64,000 bases of DNA. Source: Manduca sexta (Eukaryota > Arthropoda > Insecta > Lepidoptera > Sphingidae). The stretch lies in contig NC_051130.1 of assembly GCF_014839805.1 (NCBI RefSeq), forward strand, positions 3,596,001-3,660,000, in the 5' to 3' direction. How positions within the stretch are numbered: position 1 is the first letter of the stretch; the number at the start of each line of letters is the position of its first letter. This document shows, piece after piece, positions 59,821 through 64,000 of this stretch. The position numbers and the translations under genes were made by a program. The notes beneath the pieces are model-generated. The model did no database searches. It was not told the DNA's origin and saw only the letters and a program-made list of their open reading frames with translations.

Positions 59821-61134
59821 ATAAAGTTCAGGTATATTTAACAATAATATAATTTTTACTTTATGCGGTAAACAAGAATTCTTTATTACACACCTCTTCT
59901 CACACTCTACGCAGGTTTCAAGTAAAACCTTATGAAGGCTGCTCTTGAGACTCGTAAAATTCAAAGACGAGTGGTGTATTTCGTCCCTGATCAAAGGCAC
60001 TGCGCTCTCACCGCTCAATGGGTGACAATGAAAAAATTCAAACTTCAGTCAAAAGGTTTCGTGTTTTATCTTTGAAACTAAGAATTTTAAGTGCTGGCTT
60101 GTTTTGAAATCTCGAATATCATTGTCACAAGTTTTTTCTTTATATAATACAATGACGAGATACCCTTGATTGAAGATCACTTCTTTTTGTATACATAAAG
60201 ATTATTTTGGGTAAGGTACATGGACTAAAGTAACTCTGTAGTTAGATTTTCATGACATTAAATACGGTATATACTTGAACTATGAACCACAAGAAAGAAA
60301 ATACTTATTACTTCTTTATATTTGTCACAAATCCGTAAAATATATAATAACAATGGCTAGTTGCCTGTATACAATTTGCTTCCTTCTATTCTTAGAAAGT
60401 CGCATCGTACGAAAGCTAGAATCACATAAAATGTATTATAGTGATATTCCATTCGCAAGATATGCAGTTTGCATCGATACGTTCTCCGTTAAGCATACAT
60501 ACGATCCGCTTTATTAGATTCTGTATACAGACTGGTTCTTTAGTATAGTAAATAAATTCACAAAATGTATTTACATCTAAATAGGTCGCACAGTGTGGAT
60601 ATAATGTGGGTAGTCGAGTTCGGACGTCATTTTGTTGTCTATGTTTTGTATTCATGATAGTTCGCTTTGGATATTCGTTGTTCGATGTTTATCATAATAG
60701 CTTACATAATTCCTTAGTGCTGTTCGAGTAATATTGGCCAGTGATAACAGATCACTCAATTTATATGTACCCACCTGTAAACTATATTTCCTCTGTAACG
60801 AAAATAAACCATAGCGTAAATATATATCCGTAATTTTCCGAAAAAAATATTAAGGCCTTTCCACCGAAATGGTAGTGAACTATTTGGGGTTGACTTGGCA
60901 AACATCATAGTTAGTTATTCACGAGTTGAATAATACATAAACAAATTAAAAAGTTAATGTTCATACATCTGAATAAATTAGTTAAATTGTTTCACTTTTG
61001 CATTTAGTCGGGTCATAATCAAGTTGATGGATAACTTTATCTGTTAATTGAAAAGTTAGTCCGTACATAAATATTGTTATACAATTGAGTTAATCTAATT
61101 AAAGGATATTTTTTATTGCACAATGCCCAGGTAC

Positions 61135-61335
61135 CATTTTTGCGGGGGAAAACGCGTTTCTAACCATCACGAAGTAGTAAGTGGAACCGGTCTTACGGCC
61201 AAATGGGACTATAGCATCATCCGAGCTACGAACAAAAGCCCGCGGTGGCCTTCTTCAGCGCATACGGGACGGCCCCGGGGTATATTGTTGCCCTAAGATA
61301 ACTGCGCGGAATCGTCAATGTCCAGGCATACCGCG
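61135..61335. other. GC-rich segment of unknown origin
   Basis: 'tgcgggggaaaacgcgtttc', 'ggaaccggtcttacggccaa' and 'gggacggccccggggtatat' stand out in AT-rich DNA. A 71-codon ORF (61181-61396) has no recognisable domain. Probably a piece of an unidentified repeat; no function is assigned. Confidence 0.4.
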
Positions 61336-63854
61336 TAATAAAGTCCTTCAATATCGAAGATTTTTATCTTTGATTAAAAAAAAACAGGATCTATAGAAGT
61401 AAATATTACAACTTCCAGCTTTAGAAAAGAAGCAATACTCGACAATGAGTCAACTTAACTTTAGAAAGAGATAAGTGGTCGGTTTCGAATTCGTAGAGTG
61501 TCATCCCTATCTCTCACATCTATTACATGTTTTATTTATAAATTTTATTTATAAATGTTTTACGTATAATACCTACTGCTGAGTACTATACAATGATACC
61601 TGCCTTTAAATGATTAGTGCATTCGAGAACTAATATTCGCTTCACAACTTATCATTAACACTGAGTACCTAGTTCATTTATTATTAACATACAACACTTA
61701 ACATTCTAGTATCTGAGGTCATCTGTAATATATTAATGTTTTGTTCGCAGCCCTTTAACTTATAGCACTCAGGAAAATGTACCTTCCTATTTATTTATTA
61801 AGGTTAAATATTATGTGTAAAGTGGAAATGTTTTTTAGAATCAATTTATATTGTTCAAAAAATTACTGCGTGGAAATAAATTCTTGCAAATAGTGTTTTA
61901 TTTTTGTTGTTTTACCTCAATTATCTGTAGTGTTATCACTTGATAAATTAGAGAATCCGCATTGTTGACCCGCCGTGATATGCTTTCAGAATAAAATTTA
62001 TTGCTAATTAACCGATTGACCTTAGCTCGTGAAGGAGCCGCTTTTGCCAAGAATATTTCACCTCATTTATACCTCTAAACTGATATTCATTTCGTAAGTA
62101 AACAGATTTTAATTAGTGAATATTGATACTAAAACATCTAAAAAATATTTCTAACATTTATGTTTCATTTTGATGAAATTTATTAACAAGAATTAATTAA
62201 CATTGGCGGGGGTAAAACTACAAAATTATTATTCGGGAATAATATCTGCTATTTCAGATGATTGATCATATAGTTGCTTGCGCGTAGTGAATACGTTGTA
62301 ATCAATAGACGACATATGGAACCAAATATAAAGAAAACACCCATACTTAACATGCTTTTAATCTAGTCACTACTCATATTATATTACGAATGTGCAAACA
62401 TAAATATTTTAATGTTATTTCTATGCATATTCCGTCATCTGGATATGATTTATATTTTATTTCTGTTACACACAAAAGCAAATGTAGCACACTTTGGCGG
62501 GGACTACTTCATTTTCCAATTCATAAAAGGATAGCTTTGAAAACCGTATCGGTAAATAGCGGAATGTTTTTACTATTTCACCTATACGAATATTTAACCC
62601 GTTCTTCGATTAGAACGCCCGTAATTACAAAAAGACGGATATGCCCCTGTAGACTTAATAGAGTCCCTTAACATTATATCTAAGGTAAAATAGATGAACG
62701 GAAAAAATCCGCATTCACCCTCCTAGAATGTGAAATAGGAAACGAAACGGACACGTGCGACGTGCGTGTCGTGTTTCATACATTATACGAGCAGAATTGG
62801 AAGATAAAGTAAATTATAAAATTCATTTCGCATTTGTTGTCATTTGTAGGTAACTTTTACGAGAGATTTGCAATTAGATTAAATTTATTCGTAAAAACAA
62901 TAGTTACCGATAAATTACACAAAAGAATTAAAAAGTACAGTTGTATATACAAAGTGTTAAATTTGTCTCACTTTTATATTTAGTCAAGATATAATTTGAT
63001 TGAAAAATTACTCTAATATAAATGTTTTTAACCAGCTGTTGTTATTTTAATACATGCGGTAGTAAATTATTTATGGTTGTATTCCTTGATAAGAAACCCG
63101 CATTGGTCAAGAGCAATAAATATGTTTTGACTAGATAAATATAATACATAACCTATTTTTATGATGTAGCAATAACAGGAGATGAGTAATTTTGTATGTA
63201 CACTGCACAGAACAGGAAAAATGGAAAAATGCCGCATCTTCTACACAAAATTGCAAAAAAACTGAACATACCTTTGAGTTTAGCTGAAATTGAAGCAATA
63301 CCAGACAAAATCTACTTATTTTCGTTACTCACAGGATTTATAATTAATTGCTGGGTCACTCGCAAAACACGTTTGCATAAGTATCACCGTTTTTTTTTCC
63401 TTTGCTGTCAAACATTAAAATAAATGTAGGACCGGGAAACAGGATTAAGTAAACAGCTTTGCCACTTTTAAAACCAATTATATTTCCGCCGCCCCTTTCA
63501 CCTTGCGTGGTTTTCCCGAGGCCCCGCCTTGCGGACATTTTATTTTTAACCGTCAGTGCACCCAGGAAGCCACAACATTCAGTCTACATAAATACTAGAT
63601 TTTATTTCTTTTCTCTTTCTCTTTGGCAAGGCGCGCTTTGCGGAAATACTAGTTAAAGCTAAATAATTATTTGATGAGCAAGATGAGCAAAATGCAGTGT
63701 CTGCCAGAACATTGGATGGTACGGTTACGCTAAGGTTTAGACGAATTTGTATGTTATCATAAAAAATTATGACAATATTAATTATTTTATTTAAGAAGAA
63801 ACAATTATCTTCAGCGTCTAACACAAATAAAAATAATTATGAATCTCCAATTAA

Positions 63855-64000
63855 AATTAAAATATTTTTCGGATTTTATCGCGGTTTTTATATTTTTATT
63901 TTCTGGTCACGGGGGGGGGGGGGACCATAGAGGCTGCAAAGTGTTTGAAAGTTCGGGAGAAAATTAAAATATAAAAACTGCGATGAAATCCGAAAATTAT
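63855..64000. mobile_element. Long-TIR MITE H, copy reaching the window edge
   Basis: The left arm 'cggattttatcgcggttttt' is mirrored by 'aaaaactgcgatgaaatccg' at the right. The core 'tggtcac' is followed by a G13 run (63911-63923). The copy may continue beyond the window. Confidence 0.75.

Larger units (their letters stand above)
57150..64000. other. Right-hand gene-free region
   Basis: AT-rich, with two MITE H copies, a SINE fragment and GC-richer patches at 61135-61335 and 63480-63545. Short ORFs show no recognisable domain. No coding gene is supportable. Confidence 0.6.

Noticed and set aside
62390..62671. 93-codon ORF on the + strand
   Set aside because: No domain, no splice context and no start context; AT-rich intergenic DNA of this length yields such ORFs by chance.

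Overview
This is eukaryotic nuclear DNA, most likely from a moth or butterfly. The evidence is AT-rich sequence, spliced insect-type genes, a tRNA-Glu, and many dispersed elements of lepidopteran style: tRNA-derived SINEs, an R1-clade LINE, a DD37D maT-type mariner, a TTAA-flanked piggyBac-like element and several MITE families. I saw no operons, prophage, CRISPR or bacterial gene structure. Species cannot be named from sequence alone.

Two protein-coding genes are supported, arranged tail to tail. On the + strand, 4326-6428 holds the last four coding exons of an excitatory amino acid (glutamate/aspartate) transporter. Its upstream exons lie before the window, and the intron that precedes them here is filled by a broken antisense R1-clade retrotransposon (about 1-4092). 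On the - strand, 9936-29061 holds the complete coding region of a rhodopsin-class peptide GPCR. Seven coding exons splice in frame to 400 residues, and the sequence fits the insect adipokinetic hormone receptor (AKHR). A non-coding 5' exon segment (29062-29148) carries two small upstream ORFs and begins at a good splice acceptor, so the promoter and first exon lie further right.

Region by region: 1-4.1 kb LINE; 4.3-8.1 kb transporter exons and long 3' UTR, with a SINE and a MITE in its introns; 8.1-9.8 kb convergent intergenic spacer; 9.8-29.1 kb receptor gene with repeat-laden introns; 29.1-44.7 kb gene-free DNA with SINEs, MITEs, palindromes and a tRNA-Ala-like relic; 44.7 kb tRNA-Glu(UUC); 45-49 kb LINE 3' fragments and repeats; 49.1-50.3 kb broken maT-type mariner; 50-55.8 kb repeats; 55.86-57.15 kb piggyBac-like element; 57-64 kb repeats, ending in a MITE copy that reaches the right edge.

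The two genes are not obviously functionally linked. One clears acidic amino acids across the plasma membrane; the other would receive the fat-mobilising neuropeptide AKH in fat body. No clearly novel gene system was found. The items most worth a second look are twin abutting perfect palindromes at 33808-33871, the piggyBac-like element with repeated internal palindromes, a MITE that carries a decoy splice acceptor inside the transporter gene, altered residues in transporter TM8, and the receptor's upstream ORFs.
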